From positions 1 to 64,000 of the IMG/VR virus record IMGVR_UViG_3300036985_007703: a stretch of DNA of 64,000 bases; one strand, given 5' to 3'. Below, piece after piece: positions 30,395-38,415 of the stretch (the stretch's first letter is position 1; each line of letters begins with the position of its first letter). The DNA is from a virus. The notes under the pieces were generated by a model, which was not told the origin of the DNA, ran no database searches, and was given only the letters and a program-made list of their open reading frames with translations. Both the position numbers and the translations under genes were made by a program.

Positions 30395-31045
30395 TCAGAG
30401 GGGGGGCAGGCCGATGGGCTCCCAGACCGCGGCGCTGAGGCGCACCGTGGGGGCGTGGGTCTCCAGCCACGCGATGGCGCGCCGGCTCGGGGTGTGCGCG
30501 ATCCCCCCGCGCCACGCGATGCTCGCGGAGGCCGCCAGCATCCGCGCCGCCACCGCGATGTCCGCGGTCCCGCACCCGTAGGCCCGCAGCTTCGCCGCGA
30601 GGGCCGCGGGGTCCAGATGCCCCCCGTCGTACCAATAGGCCATCTCCAGGTTCGTCGCGTAGGCCTCGGCCTCGTAGCGCGCCCGCGCCGTGGGGTCCGT
30701 CATGTAGGCCCACTGCCAGCGCCAGCCCCCCGCGTCGTACTGCTCCACGTGCTGGTGCTCGTGGACGCACGTCGCGATCTCCTTGGCCAACACCGCGGGG
30801 TCCTGCGAGGCGCCCACCGCGTAGGGCAAGTAGATGGTGTGGCCGATCGTGGTCGCATATCTCTTCATGAACGTCTGGGCGTCCTGGATCCCCATGAGGT
30901 CCAGGGCCCACCCCGCCGCCTGCATCGCGTTCGAGCCCCCCTTCTGGACCACCTTGCTGTGGTAGACGCTACTCATGTACCCGTACAGGTCGATCACCAG
31001 CGCCGGGGTCAGCGCGTGGTGCTCAGTCGTTGGGCTCGTCGTCAT
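30395..31045 (-). CDS. Putative HExxH zinc metallopeptidase-like protein
   Basis: 216 aa. ATCVHEHQHVEQYDAGGW holds HEHQH (HExxH), and a downstream Glu lies in YEAEAYATNLEMAYWYDGG, the arrangement of minimal gluzincins such as DUF4157-type domains. The helical N-terminus (SSVYHSKVVQKGGSNAMQA) and C-terminal part show no other motif. Could be a peptidase or a zinc structural protein; conserved catalytic Glu supports activity. Overlaps the tiny upstream gene by 23 bases. Confidence 0.65.
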   Translation of the reverse strand: MTTSPTTEHHALTPALVIDLYGYMSSVYHSKVVQKGGSNAMQAAGWALDLMGIQDAQTFMKRYATTIGHTIYLPYAVGASQDPAVLAKEIATCVHEHQHVEQYDAGGWRWQWAYMTDPTARARYEAEAYATNLEMAYWYDGGHLDPAALAAKLRAYGCGTADIAVAARMLAASASIAWRGGIAHTPSRRAIAWLETHAPTVRLSAAVWEPIGLPPL

Positions 31046-31166
31046 CGTCGCTCCTCACCTCCCCGATCCACGGGGAGCCTAGCCGCCAGGACTCGTCCTC
31101 CATCGCCCAGCGCGCGCGCAGGCGCCGCGCCAGGCGCTCCTCGAACTCCACATCTTCCTTGTGCAC
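31023..31166 (-). CDS. 47-aa acidic/basic small protein
   Basis: Starts at GTG 31166 right after the stop of the gene before it (TGA-GTG). Sequence VHKEDVEFEERLARRLRARW then an Asp-rich end (DDDDEPND). Too short for family assignment, but spacing, codon use and coupling make it a likely gene. Confidence 0.6.
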   Translation of the reverse strand: MHKEDVEFEERLARRLRARWAMEDESWRLGSPWIGEVRSDDDDEPND

Positions 31167-31493
31167 TCAGTACGCCTCCAGGTCCAGGACGCTGGCCTCC
31201 GCGAGGCGCCCCGCCGCCAGCTCGTCCCGCATCCAGGCCGCGAGGCACGCGTACATGTCGCCGAGGTGCCGCAGGCGGGCCATGCCGGCCCCCCAGGCCT
31301 CCCCCGCCGTCCCGTAGGCGTCCGCCGCGTACATCGGGGCATCGAACCCCGGCCGCGCCACCCACAGGATCGCGGGCTCCACGCGCACCACGCGGTGCTC
31401 GACGACCGCCACCGCACAGGGCCGCGCCACGCTGATCTCGAACGTGTACGCGCGGGCCCCCGGCGCCCACTCAGTGCCCGGCGTCCCCGGCAT
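31167..31493 (-). CDS. Hypothetical 108-aa protein
   Basis: ATG 31493 preferred; ARAYTFEISVARPCAVAVVE and DMYACLAAWMRDELAAGRLA. Mixed fold, no family recognised. Overlaps the lipoprotein gene by 23 bases. Confidence 0.6.
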   Translation of the reverse strand: MPGTPGTEWAPGARAYTFEISVARPCAVAVVEHRVVRVEPAILWVARPGFDAPMYAADAYGTAGEAWGAGMARLRHLGDMYACLAAWMRDELAAGRLAEASVLDLEAY

Positions 31494-31839
31494 CGCCCGC
31501 GTCGACCATCTTGCCGGCGTCGGCAAAATGGTCCCCCGCGTCCCCGCCGCACTCCGCGGCCGGCACGCACGCCTCTTGGGCGGGGCAGCACGCCCAGACC
31601 CCCGGCGTCACGGTCGCGCAGTCCGCGACGAGGCCCCAGTTGCGGTCCGCATCGCAGACCTCCAGACGCGCCCCCGCGCACCGCAGGGCCTCGGGCGCGC
31701 ACCCATCCGGGGCCGCCCTCGTGAGGTCGCACCCCGCGAGCACCATCGCGAGCACCCCGACGCCGATCCCCGCCCCGAGGCACAGGCCCACCAGGGCCCA
31801 GATCCACCGCTTCACGGTGTGCTTGTCGTCGCTCTGCAT
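31471..31839 (-). CDS. Cys-rich lipoprotein with DAG repeats, myxobacteria-like
   Basis: 122 aa. N-terminal hydrophobic segment and lipobox (AMVLAGCD), then a Cys-rich module (CAPEALRCAGARLEVCDADR, DCATVTPGVWACC, EACVPAAEC) resembling C-x-G-x-E-C-D repeats of Myxococcota surface lipoproteins, and a tail ADAGKMVDAGDAGDAGH. ATG 31839 is preferred because GGAG lies 8 bases before it. A phage-encoded envelope lipoprotein may act in superinfection exclusion; this is inference. Confidence 0.65.
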   Translation of the reverse strand: MQSDDKHTVKRWIWALVGLCLGAGIGVGVLAMVLAGCDLTRAAPDGCAPEALRCAGARLEVCDADRNWGLVADCATVTPGVWACCPAQEACVPAAECGGDAGDHFADAGKMVDAGDAGDAGH

Positions 31840-31852
31840 CCCCATAGCTCCT

Positions 31853-31870
31853 TGCGCACGCGCGTGCGCA
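31853..31870. repeat. 18-bp perfect palindrome
   Basis: TGCGCACGCGCGTGCGCA, touching the SD of the lipoprotein gene. Confidence 0.75.
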
Positions 31871-31874
31871 GCCG

Positions 31875-32090
31875 TCAGTTGAGCCTGATCGCCGGGGTCG
31901 ACGTTACCACGGCCCCCGGCGGCACCGCCACGATCGTCAACTGGATCACGTTGTTGGGCGTATCGAGGTCCAGCCGCGCCCCATCGTAGGGGGGCACCGC
32001 GACCCCGCGCGCCTTCAGCCCGTCCGTCAACAGCTCCACGGCCTCCTGCAGGGAGAGGCGGTAGACCCGCGCTTCGCGCACCTCAGCCAT
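31875..32090 (-). CDS. Hypothetical 71-aa protein
   Basis: MAEVREARVYRLSLQEAVEL then VIQLTIVAVPPGAVVTSTPA. Small alpha/beta protein, unknown family; overlaps the next gene by 8 bases. Confidence 0.65.
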   Translation of the reverse strand: MAEVREARVYRLSLQEAVELLTDGLKARGVAVPPYDGARLDLDTPNNVIQLTIVAVPPGAVVTSTPAIRLN

Positions 32091-32523
32091 CGGCGTCCTC
32101 CAGCCCGAGGAAGCCCTCGACGCCCGCCAGCCCGAGGCACGCGGGGCACGTATCGAGCGCCCACGCGGGGCTCCGCCACACCCGCAGGCACGCGGGGCAC
32201 GCCGCGGGGTGCCAGGCGTAGCTCAGCGCCTCCGCCATCGCCTTGCGCATCGCCATCGAGGTCTTGTTGAACGGGATCACCTCGACGGTGGGGTGCGCCG
32301 CCACGTGGGCCGGGGCCCGGAGCCGATCCACCACCTCCTCGGCCGCCCGACGATGCGCCGCCTGGACCACCACGAGCGGTTGGTCCCCCGCCACCGCCAC
32401 GTACCGGGTGACCCGCACCATGGGGACGATGAGCGCCTCTGGCGGCACCACCATCGGTTGCGCCCCCACAAACACGTCGATCATCGGCGAGATGCGCGGA
32501 GTCTTGGATTTCTTCTTGGCCAT
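32083..32523 (-). CDS. Hypothetical 146-aa protein with C-terminal zinc ribbon
   Basis: The start is basic (MAKKKSKTPRISPM); the middle is beta-rich (ALIVPMVRVTRYVAVAGDQP); the end carries CPACLRVWRSPAW...DTCPACLG, a zinc ribbon. Family unknown. Confidence 0.7.
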   Translation of the reverse strand: MAKKKSKTPRISPMIDVFVGAQPMVVPPEALIVPMVRVTRYVAVAGDQPLVVVQAAHRRAAEEVVDRLRAPAHVAAHPTVEVIPFNKTSMAMRKAMAEALSYAWHPAACPACLRVWRSPAWALDTCPACLGLAGVEGFLGLEDADG

Positions 32524-32524
32524 C

Positions 32525-33166
32525 TCAGTACATCCCCTCCGCCGCCTTGGCCTTGGCCCGCACCTCGACCGCCTTGTCCAGCGAGGGCAGCGGGGCAGGC
32601 GGCGCCTCGTAGGCCCGCGCCTTGAGCACGCGCTGCTCCTCCGTCGCCGTGTCCAGCATCCGCGCGAGGTCCGCGAGGTTCGCCTGGTCGCTCAGCGCCT
32701 CGGGGTCGGGGTCCTCCCCGAGGGACCCCGGCAGGGCCGCCACGCTCGTCGCCGCGGGGCGCCCCCCCACGTACCCCGGCCGGTCGATCGGCGGGGCCGT
32801 CAGCGCGGGGCTCGCCGCCGCCGCGAGGGCGTCCCGCTGCGCCACCAGCAGCTTGAGGAGGTCGCGCACGTCCGCGAGGTCCCCCCGCAGCTCGGTGAGC
32901 TGCCCATCCACGTAGGTCACGCGCTCCCGGAGCACGGCGTAGGCCGTCTCCGCCTTGGCGTCCGCCACGTCCGCCTTGGCGTCCGCCCCGCTCAGAAACG
33001 CGAGGTTGCCCGGCACCAGGGCCGCGAGCAGCAGCAGCGCCTTGCCCGCCAGGAGGAGCCACGCGCGCTTCGTCCGCGCCGCCGGGGCCTGGCTCGCGGG
33101 GCCCGCCCCCGCCACGGTCTCCGCCGCCGCGTCCACTGTCTTCTGCACGTCATCCGCGAGCGTCAT
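32525..33166 (-). CDS. TM plus coiled-coil protein, 213 aa
   Basis: N-terminal Ala-rich helix, TM-like segment WLLLAGKALLLLAALVPGNL, then a coiled coil (AYAVLRERVTYVDGQLTELR) and a Pro/Ala-rich C-terminus. Probably an inner-membrane protein with a periplasmic coiled coil; no function assigned. Confidence 0.65.
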   Translation of the reverse strand: MTLADDVQKTVDAAAETVAGAGPASQAPAARTKRAWLLLAGKALLLLAALVPGNLAFLSGADAKADVADAKAETAYAVLRERVTYVDGQLTELRGDLADVRDLLKLLVAQRDALAAAASPALTAPPIDRPGYVGGRPAATSVAALPGSLGEDPDPEALSDQANLADLARMLDTATEEQRVLKARAYEAPPAPLPSLDKAVEVRAKAKAAEGMY

Positions 33167-33228
33167 GGTCCGTCTCCTCTCGGGGCTCCAGTAGCCCACC
33201 GTGCATATCCCCATCGGCGTGATCCCCA

Positions 33229-33576
33229 CTAGGGCATCACGGGCAAGGGCTGCCCACAAGTCGGGCAGCACCGGGCGCCCAGCCGGCAATCCACGCAGGT
33301 CTCGATCGCCCAGGGCTCACAGGTGTGCACCTTGCCGCAGGCCGGGCACGGCGCCTCGTAGTTCACCAGATCGTGCTGCGCCGCGACCTCCGCCTTCCGC
33401 TCCGCCGACATCTCCGTGTAGTCCTCGAACCGCGTCACGGGCATCACCGTGTAGGGCGGGATCGCCACGGCCCGCAGCCAGGACTGCGCCTCCGCGGGCG
33501 TGGTCCCGATCCCCGCCGCCGTGGTGCCGTCCTCGAAGGTAAACAAGATCATGTGCAGCTGATTGTCATCATACAT
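33229..33576 (-). CDS. Hypothetical 115-aa protein with zinc ribbons
   Basis: MYDDNQLHMILFTFEDGTTA start, later CPACGKVHTCEPWAIETCVD and CCPTCGQPLP. Two CxxC pairs. SD GGAGGACCC precedes ATG 33576. Unknown function. Confidence 0.7.
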   Translation of the reverse strand: MYDDNQLHMILFTFEDGTTAAGIGTTPAEAQSWLRAVAIPPYTVMPVTRFEDYTEMSAERKAEVAAQHDLVNYEAPCPACGKVHTCEPWAIETCVDCRLGARCCPTCGQPLPVMP

Positions 33577-33585
33577 GGGTCCTCC

Positions 33586-33885
33586 TTAGGCCTCTGTGGG
33601 CCCCACGCGGTCCACGGGGCGCATCCCAATGCAGAACGCCATCTCGCCCGTGGAGCCGTGGCGCTCGATATACCATTCCGCGTAGGCCGTGTGCGGGGGC
33701 ACCCCCGCGCACTCCCCGAGGTCCGCCGCGAAGCGGCACCCCGGCCCCGTGCAGAACCGCGCCAGCTGATCCGGGCGATAGGCGGGGTGCCAGACCCGCG
33801 CGGGGCCCCACGTCAGGCCCATCCCGCAGTCCGGGCACTCCCAGCGCAGGGCCGCCTCCACGCGGACCTTCGTCGCATCCTTCAT
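33586..33885 (-). CDS. Hypothetical 99-aa zinc-binding protein
   Basis: CPDCGMGLTW and RFCTGPGCRFAADLGEC give Cys ligands. The C-terminal half (HTAYAEWYIERHGSTGEMAF) is compact. Unknown. Confidence 0.65.
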   Translation of the reverse strand: MKDATKVRVEAALRWECPDCGMGLTWGPARVWHPAYRPDQLARFCTGPGCRFAADLGECAGVPPHTAYAEWYIERHGSTGEMAFCIGMRPVDRVGPTEA

Positions 33886-34211
33886 CGCGGGGGGCCCTCC
33901 GGGGGCGGATCCCCCAGGCCGCCCTGCGCGAACCCCCGTGCATCCTCCTCGCGGGTGATGTCGTCCAGCACCTGCTGGGCCAAGCTCCCCCGCGGGGGTT
34001 CCAGCGGGGGCACCGCCATCTCGGGGCGCGCCGCGCAGTACCGAGACACGGCCTCGACCAGGCGCGCCTGCGCCCACACGCTGTTGGGGTCCATCAGCAG
34101 CTCGGTGAACCGATACGACACGGGCCGCGCCTTGGGGTCCCCGTCCGCGCTCAGCTCCTCGATGTCCCCCCCGTGGGCCCGCATCCACCGCATCGCTTCC
34201 TCGTAGGTCAT
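33882..34211 (-). CDS. Hypothetical 109-aa protein
   Basis: MTYEEAMRWMRAHGGDIEEL, then LLMDPNSVWAQARLVEAVSR. ATGA coupled. Unknown family. Confidence 0.65.
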   Translation of the reverse strand: MTYEEAMRWMRAHGGDIEELSADGDPKARPVSYRFTELLMDPNSVWAQARLVEAVSRYCAARPEMAVPPLEPPRGSLAQQVLDDITREEDARGFAQGGLGDPPPEGPPR

Positions 34212-34810
34212 GTGTTCTCCTCCGTCGGCCACGCCGACGAGATCTGCAGGGGCACATAGGGGTAAAAGATGGTCCCCGGCAGCAGCCCCGGCGGGAGCAC
34301 CAGGGGCGAGGGGACCTGCGAGTGGTGCAGCTCCGTGGTCACGAGCGTGACCTCCCCCGCCACGCGCACCGCCAGCGGCGCATCGGGGTCCCAGCACCAG
34401 CTCGCCGCGGTCAGCGCCACGTGGTCGCTCGCCACCGCGGCCTCGTACCGATCCCACGCCTGCCAGTTGCCCCCCGTGAGGTCGGGGCGGTCGAGGCCAT
34501 CGAACTGCGCCACCACCGCGGTGCAGAGCTGCGGCGGCGCCTTCATGCGCGCCTCCACCCAGGGGCGGAAGCGCTCGTCGTACAGGCGGATGGCGCCGAG
34601 CACGATCTCCGCGCTGCTCAGGCCGGCCCGCGCCGCGTGGTCGGCCGCCTGCGCCAGGGGCACCTCGTCGATCATCAGCTCCCGCCGGCCCTGCGGGTAG
34701 GCGCACACGATCCGCGTGAGGCGCACCGCGCAGGCCTCCGCCACCGCCTGCACCCAGCCCCCCGGCACGGCCGCGTCCCGGAGGCTCACCCGGTACCGCG
34801 TGGCGTTCAT
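34208..34810 (-). CDS. Hypothetical 200-aa protein
   Basis: AVAEACAVRLTRIVCAYPQG, ARMKAPPQLCTAVVAQFDGL and VASDHVALTAASWCWDPDAP; beta-rich C-terminus (VTLVTTELHHSQVPSPLVLP). ATGA overlap with thymidylate kinase. No family recognised. Confidence 0.7.
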   Translation of the reverse strand: MNATRYRVSLRDAAVPGGWVQAVAEACAVRLTRIVCAYPQGRRELMIDEVPLAQAADHAARAGLSSAEIVLGAIRLYDERFRPWVEARMKAPPQLCTAVVAQFDGLDRPDLTGGNWQAWDRYEAAVASDHVALTAASWCWDPDAPLAVRVAGEVTLVTTELHHSQVPSPLVLPPGLLPGTIFYPYVPLQISSAWPTEENT

Positions 34811-35511
34811 AGCGTCACCTCCTGGTGCCGCGCGCACCGCGCCCACGCCGCCGGGGTCAGGCCCCGGTAGAGGTCCGCCCACACCGTGGCCTCCACCACG
34901 TCAGCGGGGGGCTCCCCGTTGACCAGCGCAACGGCCCCGTCATCCAGCACCACGTCCCACCCGAAGCTGTGGTAGGCCGCGACGACCTTCTGGTGGAACG
35001 CCCGCTCCTCGAACCGATCCGGGGCCCCCCCGCGGGCCTGCACGCGCTGCCAGAACACCTCGGCCGGCCCATCCAGGACGTACGTCATGTCCGGCGCCAC
35101 CCACCACGGGACCTCGGGCGCCCCGTACCCGCGCGGCACCCCGGCCATCACCTCGCGCGCCAGGCCCTGCATCCGCTCCCGGTGCCCCTCCTCGGAGATC
35201 CCCTGGTAGACCACCGTGGAGTGGAAGAAGCGGTCGCAGACCACGACCACGCCCCGCCGCAGCAGGGGGCGGATCACGTGCTCCACGTGCCAGCAGCGGT
35301 CCGCCGCGAAGGCGTGCGCGAGCCCCCGCCAGCTCAGGTGCTCCCCGCCCCGCAGGTACTCCCGCAGGGGGCGCCCGAACGGCCCGTTCGTGGGCTCCGC
35401 CGTGCGCTGCGCCGCGACCCCCATGCCCCGCAGCCGGGCCACGAGCCGGTCCGCCTGCGTCGTGGTCCCCGCGCCGTCCGCGCCCTCGAACACGATGAAC
35501 GGCGCTCTCAT
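34807..35511 (-). CDS. tmk: Thymidylate kinase
   Basis: 234 aa. P-loop FEGADGAGTTTQADRL at the N-terminus, DRFFHSTVVYQG (DRY-like motif DRxxxST) and the LID region near GAPDRFEERAFHQKV. It converts dTMP to dTDP for phage DNA synthesis. The Gly-rich P-loop has Thr instead of Lys at the usual GKT position (GAGTTTQ), a known variant type in phage thymidylate kinases. ATGA overlap with the ASCH gene. Confidence 0.85.
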   Translation of the reverse strand: MRAPFIVFEGADGAGTTTQADRLVARLRGMGVAAQRTAEPTNGPFGRPLREYLRGGEHLSWRGLAHAFAADRCWHVEHVIRPLLRRGVVVVCDRFFHSTVVYQGISEEGHRERMQGLAREVMAGVPRGYGAPEVPWWVAPDMTYVLDGPAEVFWQRVQARGGAPDRFEERAFHQKVVAAYHSFGWDVVLDDGAVALVNGEPPADVVEATVWADLYRGLTPAAWARCARHQEVTL

Positions 35512-36203
35512 GACACCGCCCCCTCGGGCACGACCCCGAGGATGTCCACCTCGCTGAAGAGCAGGTCCCCGCTCCCCCGCTTGGCGCGGACCACGTGCGC
35601 GTAGGTCAAGGCGTGGATCTGCTGGTCCTGCGGGCCCTCCACGAGGCCCCGCCGCATCCGCAGCACGCAGAGGCGCCCCGCCGCGCCCGCCGCCAGGCTC
35701 TCCTGCGCCCACGCCTCCAGCGCCGCATCAGCCGCGCCGTGGGGGATGCGGTGCAACGTCACGCAGCGCTGCCCCGCGCTCCGCGTGGGGCCCATCAGCG
35801 GCACCTCGGCGAAGTGGATGCCCCCCACGGGGATCCACGCCTCCCAGGCCTCCCACCCCTCGAACGTCGCGACGCCCGCCGGGGCCAGCCCGAGGTCGAG
35901 GCGCGTGGGCACCGCGCTGGGCGCGACCCCCTCCCGGATGGGCCCCACCTCCGTCAGCTGCAGGGCCCACGTGCGCTCCCCGCGCCCCCCGAACCGCGCG
36001 GGGTCCACGCACGCGCACGCCGCGACCCGCGCCATCAGCCAGCGCCCCGTGTAGGCCGCCGCCCCGTGCTCCCACTCGCGGTACAGGATGTGGTCCCCCA
36101 CCAGGTAGTCCCGGTCCTCGCCGAACCGGATCTCCAGCGTCTTCGCCCCCCTGGCGATCTCGAGAAAATACGCGCGCCAGATCTTCAACTCGTGCGTGAT
36201 CAC
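35508..36203 (-). CDS. ASCH/DUF3850-domain protein
   Basis: 231 aa. Residues 3-45 read THELKIWRAYFLEIARGAKT LEIR then DYLVGDHILYREWE, the DUF3850 (ASCH-like) signature, a putative RNA- or nucleotide-binding fold often encoded near modification enzymes. The remaining 180 residues (VEGIHFAEVPL..., HRIPHGAADAALEAWAQESL) match nothing I know. Starts at GTG 36203, coupled to the methyltransferase stop (GTGA). Confidence 0.75.
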   Translation of the reverse strand: MITHELKIWRAYFLEIARGAKTLEIRFGEDRDYLVGDHILYREWEHGAAAYTGRWLMARVAACACVDPARFGGRGERTWALQLTEVGPIREGVAPSAVPTRLDLGLAPAGVATFEGWEAWEAWIPVGGIHFAEVPLMGPTRSAGQRCVTLHRIPHGAADAALEAWAQESLAAGAAGRLCVLRMRRGLVEGPQDQQIHALTYAHVVRAKRGSGDLLFSEVDILGVVPEGAVS

Positions 36204-37258
36204 AACGGCAATACCTCCTGCGCCAGCCGCCGCGCGGCCACCGCACAAAACTGCTCCTCGCGCTCGATCCCGATCACGCGGCGCCCCAGCTCCTTGGCCG
36301 CGCGCAGCGTGGTCCCGCTCCCCATGAACGGGTCGAGCACGAGGTCCCCCTTGTGGCTGCTCACGCGCACCATCTGCTGGATCAGCGGCAGGGGCTTCTG
36401 CGTGGGGTGCTGCCGGTCGGTCTCCCCGCCGAACCGCCAGACCTCCCCCCATTGGTCGTACTTCGTGAGGTTGAAGGGCCGGCGCAGGGCCTCGTACTCG
36501 CGCTTCAGCTCGTTGTACTCGCGGCGCAGCACGTCGGCCTCCCGCTGCAGCAGCGCGAGGTCGCGGTCCAGGGCGGGCTCCCCGTCCGCGGCCCGCGCCG
36601 CGTTGAACAGCTCGCGCAGGCGCAGGTAGTGGGCCTCCGTGGGGAGGGCCCACTGCGAGCTGCTGAACCAGTGCCCCGCCATGTTGGTGTTGAGGGCGCG
36701 GTTCACGTCCCCCCGCGAGAGCCCGGCCCGCGCGCGCTCCCCGTCGAGGTAGGCCCGGATGGGCTCGAAGATGCGCCCCCGCAGCTCGTCCTCGACCCGC
36801 GTGCGGTGCTCCTCGGCCCCCGGCCGGAGGCCCTCCCCGCGCTGCTCCGCGAAGACGATGCGCTCGTTGTTGCGCGTCCAGTAGGTCCGCAGCATCTCGA
36901 AGTCGACCTGGCCGTTGGCCCCCGGCTTCTGCCACGTGATGTTCGCCAGCACGTGGAACTGCGCCCGCATCGCCACATCGACCCGCGTCAGCATCTGCGG
37001 CGAGGTGAAGACGTAGAGGCTCCCCCGCAGCTCCAAGATGCCCCGCAGCAGGCCGAGCACCCCGTCGAGCCACGCGAGGAACGCGGCCTCCGTCTCCCAC
37101 TGGTTGTCCCAGTCCTCCTCGACGACCCCGCAATAGGGGGGGTCCGCGATGACGAGCTGCACGCTCGCCAGCTCCAGCTGCGGAAGCACCTCCTCGCAGG
37201 CCCCGCAGTAGATCGTGACCCCATTGCGCTCGTCGGCGTAGTACGGCGTCAGCGCCAT
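36200..37258 (-). CDS. DNA amino-methyltransferase, beta class (N6A or N4C)
   Basis: 352 aa. Catalytic motif IV VIADPPYCGVVEEDWDNQWE comes first and the SAM motif I VLDPFMGSGTTLRAAKEL is near the end, after HPTQKPLPLI; this order defines beta-class enzymes. A long helical middle (LREYNELKREYEALRRPFNL) may be a target-recognition region. ATG 37258 has SD GAGGGC. Second of three DNA methyltransferases in the window. Confidence 0.88.
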   Translation of the reverse strand: MALTPYYADERNGVTIYCGACEEVLPQLELASVQLVIADPPYCGVVEEDWDNQWETEAAFLAWLDGVLGLLRGILELRGSLYVFTSPQMLTRVDVAMRAQFHVLANITWQKPGANGQVDFEMLRTYWTRNNERIVFAEQRGEGLRPGAEEHRTRVEDELRGRIFEPIRAYLDGERARAGLSRGDVNRALNTNMAGHWFSSSQWALPTEAHYLRLRELFNAARAADGEPALDRDLALLQREADVLRREYNELKREYEALRRPFNLTKYDQWGEVWRFGGETDRQHPTQKPLPLIQQMVRVSSHKGDLVLDPFMGSGTTLRAAKELGRRVIGIEREEQFCAVAARRLAQEVLPL

Positions 37259-37260
37259 CG

Positions 37261-38394
37261 TCAGAAGCCCTCCCAGAGCGCCCGCTGGCGGGGCTCCGCG
37301 GGGAGGCACCCCGGCGAGTACCAGATCGCCTCCTGGTCCTTCGTCTTGCTCGACCCATAGGTGGTCCGCAGGCGCTCCCATCCCACGCAGTCCCACCCCG
37401 GCAGGTCGTAGTCCCCGAGGTGCCCGCACAGCGCAACGCGGAGGTCCCCGTGCTCGCGGCACCACGCGATGACCCCCGCCACCACGCTGTCCGCGCGGTA
37501 GAGGTCCTCGTAGCCGTCATAGGGCGGGTCGAGGAACACCGCGGTCTCCTCCTTGCCATAGTGGCTGTTGAGGCAGCGGTCCCAGACCCCATGCACGACC
37601 CGCACGCGATTCAGGCGCGCCGCGAGCCGCCGCAGCCACTGCGCCGCCACCGCCCCGCTGGAGGTCCAGTGGTCGGGGCCCGCGCCGTCCTCGGCGATGT
37701 GCGTCTTCGAGGCGTAGCCCCGCCCCACGTCGTTGATCTGCGGGATCTGCCCCACGGCCTGCACGCCCCGCCCCGCGTTGCCCAGCAGGGGGACCTGGCC
37801 GCTCGCCTGCACGCCCCGCCCACAATCGTTGATCTGCGGGATCTTCCCGCTCGCCTGCACGCCCCGCCCCAGGTTGTTGACGTGCGGGATCTTGCCCCCC
37901 GCCTGCACCCCCATGCCGGGGCTGCTCAGGAAGGGGATCTGCCCGCCCTCCACCGCGTCGCCCATGGGCCGCGTGCGCCACCAGTCCGCCCAGCCGCTGC
38001 CGATCCAGCAGCACTGCCCCCACATCCACCACCCCGCGACCTGCGCGTCCCCCGGCCACTCCGGGTCCTGCAGGGCCGCCCCGAGGCGCTCGCGCTGCGC
38101 CATCAGCCAAACGTGCCGCGCCCCGAGGTCCACGTGGACCACCGGGTAGTCCGCCCACCGCGCGACCTCCGCGTGCTGGTTCACCACCGCCCGCCAGAAG
38201 TTCGCGATGAACCCGTTGGCGTCCCCGATGACCTCCAGCGCGGCCGGCCGCGGCGCCCCGAGGAGCATCGCCGCCGACCCGCAGAACGGCTCGATGTAGT
38301 GCTTGGGCCGCCCGAAGCGCGCCCAGACCTGCGTCACCACGTCCCGCTTGCCGCCGAAGTACGGAAAGGGGGCTACTAGGGGTTGTTCAACCAC
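37261..38394 (-). CDS. D12-class DNA adenine methylase with internal tandem repeats
   Basis: 377 aa. FPYFGGKRDVV (FxGxK start of D12/Dam enzymes), YIEPFCGSAAMLLG (SAM motif I) and VFLDPPYDGYEDLY (motif IV) match Dam-like methylases. Between motif I and IV about 80 residues form five copies of a ~17-residue unit with core IP-x(5)-G-x-GVQA, a beta-turn type repeat. GTG 38394 is preferred (SD GGAGG 5 bases before); 38400 is possible. Probably methylates phage DNA at a Dam-like site. Confidence 0.85.
   Translation of the reverse strand: MVEQPLVAPFPYFGGKRDVVTQVWARFGRPKHYIEPFCGSAAMLLGAPRPAALEVIGDANGFIANFWRAVVNQHAEVARWADYPVVHVDLGARHVWLMAQRERLGAALQDPEWPGDAQVAGWWMWGQCCWIGSGWADWWRTRPMGDAVEGGQIPFLSSPGMGVQAGGKIPHVNNLGRGVQASGKIPQINDCGRGVQASGQVPLLGNAGRGVQAVGQIPQINDVGRGYASKTHIAEDGAGPDHWTSSGAVAAQWLRRLAARLNRVRVVHGVWDRCLNSHYGKEETAVFLDPPYDGYEDLYRADSVVAGVIAWCREHGDLRVALCGHLGDYDLPGWDCVGWERLRTTYGSSKTKDQEAIWYSPGCLPAEPRQRALWEGF
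37718..37948 (-). repeat. Five tandem ~51-base repeats in the D12 methylase
   Basis: Repeats encode GQIPFLSSPGMGVQAG and four similar units; DNA identity is high between units two, three and four, with the conserved CTGCACGCCCCGCCC block. Confidence 0.75.
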
Positions 38395-38415
38395 CGACAC
38401 CTCCGGCCAACGCCA

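Noticed and set aside
37718-37948. CRISPR-like repeat array
   Set aside because: Repeats are in frame within a methylase gene with no spacers.
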